Of a DNA stretch of 64,000 nucleotides, positions 28,494 through 37,533 are shown in pieces. Source of the DNA: Myxococcaceae bacterium (GTDB lineage Bacteria > Myxococcota > Myxococcia > Myxococcales > Myxococcaceae). The stretch is from NCBI GenBank assembly GCA_017881265.1, contig JADGRA010000015.1, positions 1 through 64,000 of the forward strand, given 5' to 3'. A model generated the notes under the pieces. The model had not been told where the DNA came from. It searched no databases and saw nothing but the letters and a program-made list of their open reading frames with translations. Within the stretch, counting starts at the first letter, position 1; the number at the start of each line of letters is the position of its first letter. The translations under genes were made by a program, and so were the position numbers.

Positions 28494-29179
28494 ATAAACC
28501 TCCGGCGCCGCGCTGGGCTTTCGGCAGCCGCGCCCAGCTGGCCCACGCGGTGCTGTTGGTGGTGCTCCTCACCGCGGTGTTTGCCGCGCTGCGGGGACTG
28601 GCGGTGCTGGTGCTGGGCCCAGACGTCGACATGGACGTCCCCTCCGTCGGACTTTTCGCGCTGCTGGCGCTGGCCGTCCTGGTGCAGGCCGGGGCCGTGG
28701 TGGGACTGGGCCTCGTGCGCTGGGGGCGCCTGCCGCTTCGGGCGCTGGGCTGGCACAGCACCAGCCCGCGCCGGGACTGCGCCGCCGGACTTCTGGGCTT
28801 CCTTGCCGTGGCCGCGGTGGTGCTCGGCCTACGGGCGGCCGAGGGCGGGCCGGTGCCGGAAACCCTCGGCCTGTGGCTGCACCAGCCACTGGGCGCCAGG
28901 GGCATTGCCCTGTGCATTGGGCTACTGGCCTCCTTCAACGAGGAGTCCCTCTTCCGCGGCTACCTGCAACCGGGGCTGGTGGCGCGTCTGGGTCCGGCCG
29001 CGGGCATCCTTTTGGGGGCCCTGGTCTTCGCGCTGTACCATGGCAACTTCGCGCCCATGGCGCTGCTCGGCAAAACCCTGTTGGGCCTCGTCTTCGGGCT
29101 TTTGGCCCTCCTTCGCCAAGGTCTCCTCCCGAGCGCCCTCGCCCACCTCCTCACCTGGGGGGTGATGGGCTTCAGCTGA
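28490..29179 (+). CDS. CPBP family intramembrane metalloprotease
   Basis: LLASFNEESLFRGYLQPGLVARLG...FALYHGNF; ATGA overlap with the upstream gene. Confidence 0.85.
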   Translation: MNKPPAPRWAFGSRAQLAHAVLLVVLLTAVFAALRGLAVLVLGPDVDMDVPSVGLFALLALAVLVQAGAVVGLGLVRWGRLPLRALGWHSTSPRRDCAAGLLGFLAVAAVVLGLRAAEGGPVPETLGLWLHQPLGARGIALCIGLLASFNEESLFRGYLQPGLVARLGPAAGILLGALVFALYHGNFAPMALLGKTLLGLVFGLLALLRQGLLPSALAHLLTWGVMGFS

Positions 29180-29192
29180 CGCCGCAGGCCCG

Positions 29193-30440
29193 TCAGGGCG
29201 TAGCGCCCGGGGCGGGGCGCGGGGCGGTGGCGCTGCGGGGCCGAGGCACCGCCCGGTTGATGGCAAGGCCCAGCCCGGCCGCCACCGCCGACAGCAGCGC
29301 CCACAGGCTGAGTTGTCCCTGGTCGATGAGGAAACCGGCTGACGCCGGCCCGAGGATTTGCGCGACGGAGAAGAGGGACTGGTTGAGTCCCAGCACCACG
29401 CCCTGCTCGTTGTTTTGCACTTGCTGGGTGATGAGGCTGGTGAGGGTGGGGCGCAGGACGCCGTTTCCGAAGGAGGAGAGGCTGCCCGCCACCAGCAGCA
29501 CGGGAATGCCGAAGGTGGCCGACAGCACCGCGTAGCCCGCCGTGACGGTGAGGAAGCCGGACGTCACCAGCGCCGTCTCGCCGAAGCGTCGCACCAGCCG
29601 GCCGATGAAACCGCCCTGGAGAATGACGCCGAGCAGCCCGGCGTAGGCGAAGACGTAGCCCACCTGCTCCGGCCCGAAGGGCCGGCCGTGCCAGGACAGC
29701 CGGCGCTCGCAGAAGAGGGCCAGCCCGCCGGTGAAGGCGGCGAAGGCGAAGCTGAAGAAGAAGAATTGCAGCAAAAGCGGCGTCAGCCCCGGCCGGCGGA
29801 AGTACTGGGCGTATTCCCCCCACGCCAGCAGCGACAGGCGCCGTCCCCCGGGGCCGGGGCCGGGGCCGTCCGCAGCGGCGCCGGCAGGCTGGGGCGGCTT
29901 GCCACCCGGCAGCAGAAACGCGGTTGCCAGAATGCTGGTGAGCGACAGTCCGGCGGCCACCAGGAAGGGCACGTGGTAGCCGTACTTGGACAGGAAGCCG
30001 GACATGGCCGGGCCCACCAGGAAGCCGAAGCCGAAGGCTATGCCGATGATGGCAAACGCCCGGGCGCGGTTTTTCGGCAGGGTGACGTCGGCGATGTAGG
30101 CCTGCGCCAGCGAGAGGTTCCCGGCGGTAAGCCCATCGATGATGCGCCCCAGGAAGGCCACCCACAGCACCTGGGCCCCGCCCAGGATGAGAAAGCCGGC
30201 CAGGGTCCCCACCTGGCTGAACAACAGCAGTGGCTTGCGGCCGACGCGGTCGCTCAGCCGGCCGAGCAGCGGTCCAGAGAAGAGCGAGCAGAGGGCGAAG
30301 ACGGAGATGAGGAGCCCGACCTGGGTGGGCGAGGCGCCCAGCCGCTGCGCGTAGAAAGGTAGCAGGGGCAGCACGATGGTGAGCCCCAGGACGTCGACCA
30401 CGACGATGAGAAAGATGGGGAGGAGGGGATGGCGCTTCAA
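29193..30440 (-). CDS. MFS transporter
   Basis: TM-rich; LLGRLSDRVGRKPLLLFSQVGTLAGFLILG MFS signature; TTG start assumed. Confidence 0.88.
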   Translation of the reverse strand: MKRHPLLPIFLIVVVDVLGLTIVLPLLPFYAQRLGASPTQVGLLISVFALCSLFSGPLLGRLSDRVGRKPLLLFSQVGTLAGFLILGGAQVLWVAFLGRIIDGLTAGNLSLAQAYIADVTLPKNRARAFAIIGIAFGFGFLVGPAMSGFLSKYGYHVPFLVAAGLSLTSILATAFLLPGGKPPQPAGAAADGPGPGPGGRRLSLLAWGEYAQYFRRPGLTPLLLQFFFFSFAFAAFTGGLALFCERRLSWHGRPFGPEQVGYVFAYAGLLGVILQGGFIGRLVRRFGETALVTSGFLTVTAGYAVLSATFGIPVLLVAGSLSSFGNGVLRPTLTSLITQQVQNNEQGVVLGLNQSLFSVAQILGPASAGFLIDQGQLSLWALLSAVAAGLGLAINRAVPRPRSATAPRPAPGATP

Positions 30441-30495
30441 GACGCGAGCAGCGCTAGCCCAAAGCCGCGACGGCGGCAATGCCTCCGCGCTGGCC

Positions 30496-31296
30496 CTAGG
30501 GCGGCCCAAACCCGAAGCGCGCGAAGGCGGCCTGCGCCGGCGGGGAGAGGAGGAATCGCAGGTAGGCCGCCGCCAGCGCAGGCTGCGCCGAGCGCAGCAC
30601 CGCCGCCATGGGGTACTGGGCGACGACGTTGATGTCAGCAGGGATGGGCACCAGCTGCACCTGGCCAAGGACGCTCTGGGCGTCGCTCTGGTACACAATC
30701 CCCGCGTCGGCCTCGCCCAGGACGACCTTGGTCAGCACTTGCTTCACGTTGAGTTCCCGGGACACCACCCGGGCCTGGACGCGGGCGCTGAAGTCCGCGC
30801 CCAGCACCTGGTTGGCCCGCTCCAGCAGTTCCAGCGTGTAGCGCCCGATGGGCACCTCCGGCGTGCCGATGACGAGCCGCTGCGCGGTGGGCAAGTCGGC
30901 GAAGCGCTGCAAGTGGCCCGGGTTGGTGCGGGGGACGACCAGGACCGGCACGTTGCTCAGGAACAGCTGCTCCCGCCCCACCACCGAGGCCTTCTGTGCC
31001 AATTCCATCTGGCGGCGGTCCGCGGACAGAAAGACGTCGGCTGGTGCCCCCTGCTCGAGTTGCGTCCGCAGCTCCTGGCTTCCGGCGAAGTTGAAGCGGA
31101 GGTGCACCCCCGGGTGGGCCTCTTCGAAGGGGGCCTGGAGCGCGGTGCAGGCCTCGCGGAGCGAGGCTGCGGCAAACACGACCAGCTCCGTCGGGGCCGC
31201 CGGGCTGGTGGCCTCGGCCGCTGGGCCGTTCAGGCTGACCCCCAGCAGCAACAGCGGCAACAGGCGACGTCCAGAAAGTCTTCGGGTGGTGTGCAC
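30496..31296 (-). CDS. modA: Molybdate ABC transporter substrate-binding protein
   Basis: ELVVFAAASLREACTAL...FNFAGSQELRTQLEQGAPADVFLSAD...GEADAGIVYQSDA. Confidence 0.92.
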   Translation of the reverse strand: MHTTRRLSGRRLLPLLLLGVSLNGPAAEATSPAAPTELVVFAAASLREACTALQAPFEEAHPGVHLRFNFAGSQELRTQLEQGAPADVFLSADRRQMELAQKASVVGREQLFLSNVPVLVVPRTNPGHLQRFADLPTAQRLVIGTPEVPIGRYTLELLERANQVLGADFSARVQARVVSRELNVKQVLTKVVLGEADAGIVYQSDAQSVLGQVQLVPIPADINVVAQYPMAAVLRSAQPALAAAYLRFLLSPPAQAAFARFGFGPP

Positions 31297-31657
31297 GCTT
31301 TCTCCCTCGCGGGGTCCATTCCCCCCAGTGGGGGTTTCCCCGGCCCCCGCCGGCCGGGCCCGAGGCGTTGGGCGTCCGCCGCAGAATTACTCCACTTGCG
31401 CTCATCGCACGAAGGGAACGGCCCGACCGCCTGACCCACCCTAGCCCCCGGCCGTCTGGTTGCTGATGGCGCGTGGCCCGGGCCTCGACGTAGCCCTCCT
31501 CCAGCTGAATCTCCGCCCCCAGCGCCGACGGGGTCGACATTGCCCGGAGGCTGGACCTAGCTTCCGGGCCCATGAGTGCACGGTGGTGTGGGAGGGACGA
31601 CCGCCACTTCGGGCGACTCGCGTGCCGGGACACCGCGACGTCCGGGACCAGGGCCGC

Positions 31658-32035
31658 GTGAGCGCGCAGGACGACGCGAGCGGCGTCGAGTGGATTGTGG
31701 AAGCCTTTGGCTGCCAGCCAGAGGCGCTGCGCTCCGAAGTGTCCTTGCGCTCCCTGTTCGAGCGGGCCGTTCGAGAACTTTCCCTGCGCCCACTTGCCCC
31801 GGCCAGCTTCCATCTCTTCCCACCGCCCGGCGGCATCACCGGCGTGCTCGTGCTTTCGGAGTCGCACCTCACCTGCCACACCTTCCCGGAGAGGGGGTAT
31901 GCCGCACTGAACCTGTACTGCTGTCGCCTGCGCCAGCGCTGGGACTTCGCCGCCCACTGCCGCGAGTTCCTCGGTGCCGAACGGACCGTGGTGATGGAAG
32001 TGCGGCGCGGTGGGCTGCCGAGGGACGCCGGGTGA
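31658..32035 (+). CDS. speD: S-adenosylmethionine decarboxylase proenzyme (SpeD/SpeH type)
   Basis: SASFHLFPPPGGITGVLVLSESHLTCHTFPERGYAALNLYCC; Ser, His (+5) and Cys (+20) spacing matches the pyruvoyl AdoMetDC active site. Confidence 0.88.
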   Translation: MSAQDDASGVEWIVEAFGCQPEALRSEVSLRSLFERAVRELSLRPLAPASFHLFPPPGGITGVLVLSESHLTCHTFPERGYAALNLYCCRLRQRWDFAAHCREFLGAERTVVMEVRRGGLPRDAG

Positions 32036-33927
32036 CCACCGGCGTCGCCTCCGCCTGCCCCCAGTGTGGCGCTCCGCTGCGCTTCGGCGGAGCCGCCAGC
32101 CTGGCCGCCGTCTGTGCCTACTGCCGCTTCGCCTCGCTGAGGACGGGCGCCAGGCTGGACGCTGCCGGGAAAGTGCCGGACCTGGTCGCCACCGACACGC
32201 GACTGTCCACTGGCACGGCGGGAAAGGTGGACGCTCGCACCTTCACCTTGCTTGGCCGGCTCCAGCTGTCCCAGGGCGAGGCCGTGTGGAACGAGTGGTA
32301 CGCCTGCTTCGACGACGGCAGCTGGGGCTGGGTGGCGGAGGCGCAGGGGCGTCTCTACGTCACCTTTCCCAAGGCAGCGCCCTCGGGGCTCCCGCCGCGG
32401 GGCGCGCTCAAGCCGGGGATGGAAGTCCGCCTGCCCGGGGTGGGGCGCGCGGTCGTGGACGAGGTGAACGAAGCGCGGCTGGTCTCGTTCGAGGGGGAGC
32501 TGCCCGTCCGGCCCGACCTCGGCGAGACGTGGCGCTACGCCGACTGCAGCACCGACAGCGGCGGCTTTGTCACGCTGGACTACGGCTCCGGCGGCGATGG
32601 CGTCCTCTACGCCGGGCGCGAGCTGACTTACGCCGAGGCCGGGCTGGCCGACTGTGCCCCGGTGGCTGCCCCCGCCCAAGTCGCGGCGCGGGGGCTGCGC
32701 TGCCCCAATTGCGGCGGGCCCATTGAGTTGCGTCGGCCCGACACCAAGGCCTTCGCCTGCCCAAGCTGCGGCGGCCTTCTCGACGTGAGCCGAGGACAAT
32801 TTCAAGTCCTGGGAATTCTCGACGCCCGCTCCAAGCCGCCCATCCCGCTCGGGACGCAAGGGACGCTGCTGGGCGAGACGCTGGAAGTCCTCGGCTTTCT
32901 CGTGCGCAGCATCACCGTGGACGGCGAGCGGTTTGCCTGGAAGGAGCTGCTCCTGCACGGACCGGGCGGCTACCGCTGGCTCTCCGTCTACAACGGCCAC
33001 TGGCTGTACCTGCGCCCCATTCCCGCGGGCAAGGTGGTGTCCGGCCTGACTGGCCGCCTGGCCACCTACGCGGGTCGCGGCTTCAAGCACTTCCAGGGGG
33101 GCCCGGCGCGGTACGACGAAATCCAGGGGGAATTTTACTGGGAGATTCGGGGCGGCGAGACGGTCCTGACGAATGACTACGTGGCGCCACCCGGGCTGCT
33201 CTCGTCCGAGAGCACCCAGACGGAGAGCTCCTGGAGCCTGGGCCAGTCGGTGACGGGCGCGGACGTCTGGAAAGCCTTCAAGCTTCCCGGCGCCCCTCCG
33301 CCCGCGGTGGGCGTCGGCGAGGCCGAGCCGAACCCCTTCCGGGCCCGCCTGGCCCCGGCGTGGAAGCTGGCCGGCGCAGCCCTGACCACCCTGTTTCTGC
33401 TGGCGGCCCTCTTCGCTGCACGCGCGCCGCGGCAAGAACTGATGGCGCTGGACGTCCCGCTTGCACCCGGGGACGTCACCCTGTCCGAGCCGTTCGACGT
33501 CGGCGGTGGACCGCAGGCCCTCGAAATCACCGCCGAGGCCGCGGTGGAGCAGGCCTGGGTGGGGCTGGACGTGGCCCTCATCGAGGAGGAGACGGGCGAG
33601 AGCGAGCTGGTGGGCTTCGAGCTGTCCTCCTTCTCCGGCGTGGAGGCCGGCGAGCGGTGGGCGGAGGGTTCGCGGCACGGGAGCGCCACGGTCGGCTCGG
33701 TCCACAGCGGACGCTACGTGCTGCGCGTCGAGCCGCAAGTCGAGCGCGGTCAAGGCCAGGTGCCTGCAACCGCCCACGTGCGTGTGGTGCGGGGCGTCTT
33801 TCTGGCGACGCCCCTGGTGCTGGCCCTCGTCTTGGTGGCAGCGTGGCCGCTGCTCGTCGTCCTGCGATTCGTGGCCTTCGAGCGGCGGCGCTGGCAAGAC
33901 AGCGACCACCCCTGGAGCAACGCGTGA
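32032..33927 (+). CDS. DUF4178 domain membrane protein with two zinc ribbons
   Basis: CPQCGAPLRFGG...CAYC; CPNCGGPIELRRPDTKAFACPSCGGLLDVS; EWYACFDDGSWGWVAEAQGRLYVTF; WKELLLHGPGGYRWLSVYNGHWLYL; two C-terminal TM segments. Confidence 0.8.
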   Translation: MTTGVASACPQCGAPLRFGGAASLAAVCAYCRFASLRTGARLDAAGKVPDLVATDTRLSTGTAGKVDARTFTLLGRLQLSQGEAVWNEWYACFDDGSWGWVAEAQGRLYVTFPKAAPSGLPPRGALKPGMEVRLPGVGRAVVDEVNEARLVSFEGELPVRPDLGETWRYADCSTDSGGFVTLDYGSGGDGVLYAGRELTYAEAGLADCAPVAAPAQVAARGLRCPNCGGPIELRRPDTKAFACPSCGGLLDVSRGQFQVLGILDARSKPPIPLGTQGTLLGETLEVLGFLVRSITVDGERFAWKELLLHGPGGYRWLSVYNGHWLYLRPIPAGKVVSGLTGRLATYAGRGFKHFQGGPARYDEIQGEFYWEIRGGETVLTNDYVAPPGLLSSESTQTESSWSLGQSVTGADVWKAFKLPGAPPPAVGVGEAEPNPFRARLAPAWKLAGAALTTLFLLAALFAARAPRQELMALDVPLAPGDVTLSEPFDVGGGPQALEITAEAAVEQAWVGLDVALIEEETGESELVGFELSSFSGVEAGERWAEGSRHGSATVGSVHSGRYVLRVEPQVERGQGQVPATAHVRVVRGVFLATPLVLALVLVAAWPLLVVLRFVAFERRRWQDSDHPWSNA

Positions 33928-33952
33928 GTGGCCGCGCCGGAAGGGACAGCGG

Positions 33953-34141
33953 ATGAGGACGGGGCCCTATGCCGTATTTTGCGCCGTCGTCTCCATCGCC
34001 TTTCTGGCGATGGAGGCCCGCGGCGTGAACCTGCTTCCCGAGTCGCGCCACATCAGTGTTCCGTCGTCGGTGCGCGGCGCGCCGGGTGGCTACCGAACGT
34101 ACCGCAGCTGGGGAGGCGGCGGATTCAGGGGAGGCAAGTGA
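33953..34141 (+). CDS. Small secreted/membrane Gly-rich protein (62 aa)
   Basis: MRTGPYAVFCAVVSIAFLAMEARGVNLLPESRHISVPSSVRGAPGGYRTYRSWGGGGFRGGK; stop overlaps the next start (TGATGG). Confidence 0.65.
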   Translation: MRTGPYAVFCAVVSIAFLAMEARGVNLLPESRHISVPSSVRGAPGGYRTYRSWGGGGFRGGK

Positions 34142-34353
34142 TGGACCTGTTCAACGTCAAGTCGCTGCTGGCGAGCATCATCTACTCGGCGCTCGGGGTG
34201 GTCATCTTCCTCATCGCCTTCAAGCTGCTCGAGCGCTTCATGCCTTTCAACGTCGACAAGGAGCTGGCCGAGGACCAAAACACGGCGGTGGGAATCGTCG
34301 TGGGCTCGGTGATGATTGGCCTCGCCATCATCATCGCCGCCGCCATTCACTAG
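34141..34353 (+). CDS. DUF350 (YjfL-like) membrane protein
   Basis: MDLFNVKSLLASIIYSALGVVIFLIAFKLLERFMPFNVDKELAEDQNTAVGIVVGSVMIGLAIIIAAAIH. Confidence 0.88.
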   Translation: MDLFNVKSLLASIIYSALGVVIFLIAFKLLERFMPFNVDKELAEDQNTAVGIVVGSVMIGLAIIIAAAIH

Positions 34354-34354
34354 G

Positions 34355-35902
34355 ATGGCCCGTGGCCCACGCGAGGCGGCCGGCGCCCGCGCAGCGACGG
34401 CGCGGACGACCGCCCTGTTCGTGGCGGTGCTGCTCGTCTCGACGTGCGGCCTCGTCTATGAATTGGGCGCCGGGGCGCTCGCCTCGTACGTGCTCGGCGA
34501 CTCGGTGACCCAGTTCTCCCTGGTCATTGGCATCTACCTCTCCGCCATGGGCCTCGGCGCCCACTTCTCCCGCTATCTCGAGCGGGGGCTGGCGAGGCGC
34601 TTCGTCGACCTGGAACTGGCCGTGGCGCTGGTGGGCGGCTTCTCGGTGCCGGTGCTCTTCCTCTGCTTCGGACGGGTCGCCCACTTTCGACCCATCCTCT
34701 ACGCCGTGGTGGCCCTGGTGGGCACGCTGGTGGGGGTGGAGATTCCGCTGTTTCTGCGCATCCTGCGGCGGCGCCTCGACTTCAAGGACCTCGTCGCCAA
34801 CGTGCTCTCGGTGGACTACCTGGGCGCGCTGCTCGCCTCGCTCCTCTTCCCGTTGCTGCTGGTGCCGCGCCTCGGCCTGGTGCGCACGTCTTTGGCGATG
34901 GGACTGGTGAATGGCCTGGTGGGCCTGTGGAGCACCTGGCTGCTCGCCGAGGAACTGCCGGCGCTTGGGTGGCTGCGGGTGCGGTGTGCGGGCGTCATCC
35001 TGGCCTGCGCGGCCGGCCTCGCGGGCGCCAACTGGATGACGTCGCTGGCCGAGGAGGCGCTTTTCTCGGACCCCATCATCTACTCGCGCCAGTCGGCCTA
35101 CCAGCGCATCGTCATCACCGCCGGGCGCGGCAGCTTTCAGCTCTTCCTCGACGGGAACCTCCAGTTCTCGTCGGTCGACGAGTACCGCTACCACGAGGGG
35201 CTGGTGCACCCGGCCTTCGCCGCCGCCGCCCGGCACGAGAACGTGCTGGTGCTGGGGGGCGGCGACGGCCTCGCCGTCCGGGAGATTCTGCGCTACCCGG
35301 ACGTGCACCGGGTGACGCTGGTGGACATCGACCCGGCAATGACGGCGCTGGCGGTGGACCTGCCCATGGTGCGGGAGCTCAACCGCAGTTCCCTCCTCGA
35401 CCGCCGGGTGCGGCTGGTGCACGAGGATGCGTTGGCCTGGCTCGCTGACCTCCCCCCGGAGGCACGCTTCGACGTGGCCATTGTGGACTTTCCCGACCCG
35501 AACAACTTCTCGCTGGGGAAGCTGTACACCACCCGCTTCTACCGTCTCCTCCGGGCCCACCTCGCCCCCGGGGGGGCGACCGCCGTGCAGAGCACCTCTC
35601 CTTTGCTGGCACGCACCTCCTTCTGGTGCATCGCCACCACCATGGAGGCCGCGGGCCTCTTCGTCCGCCCCCTGCACGTGGCCGTCCCTTCCTTCGGAGA
35701 ATGGGGCTTCGCGCTGGCTGAAGCCCAGCCCTTCGAGATTCCCGGCCACGTGCCGCCCGGGCTGCGCTTTCTCTCCGACGCGCTTTTGCCCGGCCTCTTC
35801 GTGTTCGGCCCAGACCTGGCCCGTGTCCCCGCCGAGGTGAACCGCTTGGATAATCAAATCCTGGTCCAGTACTACGAGGCCGAGTGGAGGCGCTTCGAAT
35901 GA
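34355..35902 (+). CDS. Membrane-embedded spermidine synthase-like protein (polyamine aminopropyltransferase)
   Basis: N-terminal multi-TM; IIYSRQSAYQRIVIT...LFLDGNLQFSSVDEYRYHEGLVHPA...VLVLGGGDGLAVREIL...VDIDPAM...DFPDPNNFSLGKLYTTRFY. Confidence 0.88.
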   Translation: MARGPREAAGARAATARTTALFVAVLLVSTCGLVYELGAGALASYVLGDSVTQFSLVIGIYLSAMGLGAHFSRYLERGLARRFVDLELAVALVGGFSVPVLFLCFGRVAHFRPILYAVVALVGTLVGVEIPLFLRILRRRLDFKDLVANVLSVDYLGALLASLLFPLLLVPRLGLVRTSLAMGLVNGLVGLWSTWLLAEELPALGWLRVRCAGVILACAAGLAGANWMTSLAEEALFSDPIIYSRQSAYQRIVITAGRGSFQLFLDGNLQFSSVDEYRYHEGLVHPAFAAAARHENVLVLGGGDGLAVREILRYPDVHRVTLVDIDPAMTALAVDLPMVRELNRSSLLDRRVRLVHEDALAWLADLPPEARFDVAIVDFPDPNNFSLGKLYTTRFYRLLRAHLAPGGATAVQSTSPLLARTSFWCIATTMEAAGLFVRPLHVAVPSFGEWGFALAEAQPFEIPGHVPPGLRFLSDALLPGLFVFGPDLARVPAEVNRLDNQILVQYYEAEWRRFE

Positions 35903-37518
35903 CGCGCTTCACTCGGCGCGACCTCCTCCTCGCGTTTCTGGGCCCAGCGGTGGCGACCGCCTGTCACGGCGGAAAGCCGCCCGCGCTGGCCTTCGAAGGC
36001 GCCATCCTCGGCGCCAACGACAGTCGCGGCCACCTGCTGCGGGCGGGTTTCAAGCCCACGCCCCAGGTGCAGACGCGGACGGCCGTCCTCATCATCGGCG
36101 GCGGCATCGCCGGCCTGTCTGCCGCCTGGCGCTTGTCGCGTGCCGGGGTGGAGGACTACCGCATCCTCGAGCTGGACGCGGAGCCCGGCGGCACGTCCCG
36201 GGCCGGCAGCAACGCCGTTACCCCCTTCCCCTGGGGCGCGCACTACCTGCCGTGTCCCCAGCCGCACGCCCGCTCCGTCGAGCTGCTGGCGTTGGAGATG
36301 GGCGCGGCCGAGCGGCGCAGCGACGGGCAGCTCGTCTTCGACGAGGCGCAGCTCTGCCGTGCGCCGCAGGAACGGCTGTTCATCGCCGACCGCTGGTACG
36401 AAGGGCTCTACCCGCGCGCCGGCGCCACGCTGCGCGACCTCGACGAATTCGCACGCTTTCAGGCCGAAGTCCGGCGCTTCTCGGCCCTGCGCGATGGCCA
36501 GGGCCGGCGCGCCTTCGCCGTTCCCATGGAGCACGGTTCGGACGACGCCGACATCGTCGCCCTCGACCGTCTCTCCATGTCCGATTGGCTCGAAGCCCAG
36601 GGCCTGCGCGGCGAACGCATCCGGTGGTTCGTCGAGTACGGCTGCCGCGACGACTATGGAACGACGCTTCAGGGCACGAGTGCCTGGGCGGGACTGCACT
36701 ACCACGCCTCACGCACCGACCACGGCGGCCCGGAGGACCTGCTCACCTGGCCCGAGGGGAACGGGCACATCGTCTCGCACCTGGCGCGCCGGGCCGGCCG
36801 GCGTCTGGAAACGGGGGTGGTGGTCACGGAGGTTCGGCCCCTGGAGCGAGGCGCCGAAGTGGTGGCCTTCCATGCCGACACGGGCCGCTGCGAGCGGGTG
36901 CTTACCGACCACGTGGTGCTGGCCATCCCGCGCGTGGCAGCAGCCCGCGTCTTTCCCCACCCCCGGCTGGTCGCCGAGGCCAGCGGCTTTCACGCCGGCG
37001 CCTGGCTGGTGGCCAACGCCACCCTGCGCCGGCGCCCTCTCTCCCGCGGCTTCCCGGAGGCCTGGGACAACGTCCTCTACGGTTCCGGCAGCCTGGGCTA
37101 CGTGGTGGCCACCCACCAGTCCGACCGCCACGGCGGTCCACCCGGCGCCACCGTCTTCACCTGGTACCTGTCGCTGACGCACGCCGACCCCGCGGAGGCG
37201 CACCGCTGGCTGTACGCCCTGTCCTGGCGCGACGCGGCCGAGTTGGTGGTGGCCGACCTGCGGCGGGCCCACCCGGACATCGAGTCCTGCATCGAGCGGC
37301 TCGACGTGTGGCGCTGGGGACACGCCATGATTCGCCCTCGCCCCGGCTTCGTCTTCTCCCCGGAGCGGCGTCGGGCCTCCCAGGCCCTGGGAGATGTCCA
37401 CTTCGCCCACACCGACCTCTCCGCGCTGTCGCTGATGGAGGAGGCGCAGTACCACGGCATCCGCGCCGGGGAGGAAATCCTGGCGCGGCTGGGCCGGCAA
37501 GTCGACAGCCTGCTGTGA
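35899..37518 (+). CDS. FAD-dependent oxidoreductase (amine oxidase family), Tat/lipobox N-terminus
   Basis: TRRDLLLAFLGPAVATAC; AVLIIGGGIAGLSAAWRLSRAGVEDYRILELDAEPGGTSRAG; ATGA overlap with the upstream gene. Confidence 0.82.
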   Translation: MTRFTRRDLLLAFLGPAVATACHGGKPPALAFEGAILGANDSRGHLLRAGFKPTPQVQTRTAVLIIGGGIAGLSAAWRLSRAGVEDYRILELDAEPGGTSRAGSNAVTPFPWGAHYLPCPQPHARSVELLALEMGAAERRSDGQLVFDEAQLCRAPQERLFIADRWYEGLYPRAGATLRDLDEFARFQAEVRRFSALRDGQGRRAFAVPMEHGSDDADIVALDRLSMSDWLEAQGLRGERIRWFVEYGCRDDYGTTLQGTSAWAGLHYHASRTDHGGPEDLLTWPEGNGHIVSHLARRAGRRLETGVVVTEVRPLERGAEVVAFHADTGRCERVLTDHVVLAIPRVAAARVFPHPRLVAEASGFHAGAWLVANATLRRRPLSRGFPEAWDNVLYGSGSLGYVVATHQSDRHGGPPGATVFTWYLSLTHADPAEAHRWLYALSWRDAAELVVADLRRAHPDIESCIERLDVWRWGHAMIRPRPGFVFSPERRRASQALGDVHFAHTDLSALSLMEEAQYHGIRAGEEILARLGRQVDSLL

Positions 37519-37533
37519 CTTGCCCTGGGGCCG

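Noticed and set aside
31441-33909. 822-aa minus ORF opposite speD/DUF4178
   Set aside because: Antisense shadow of conserved genes.
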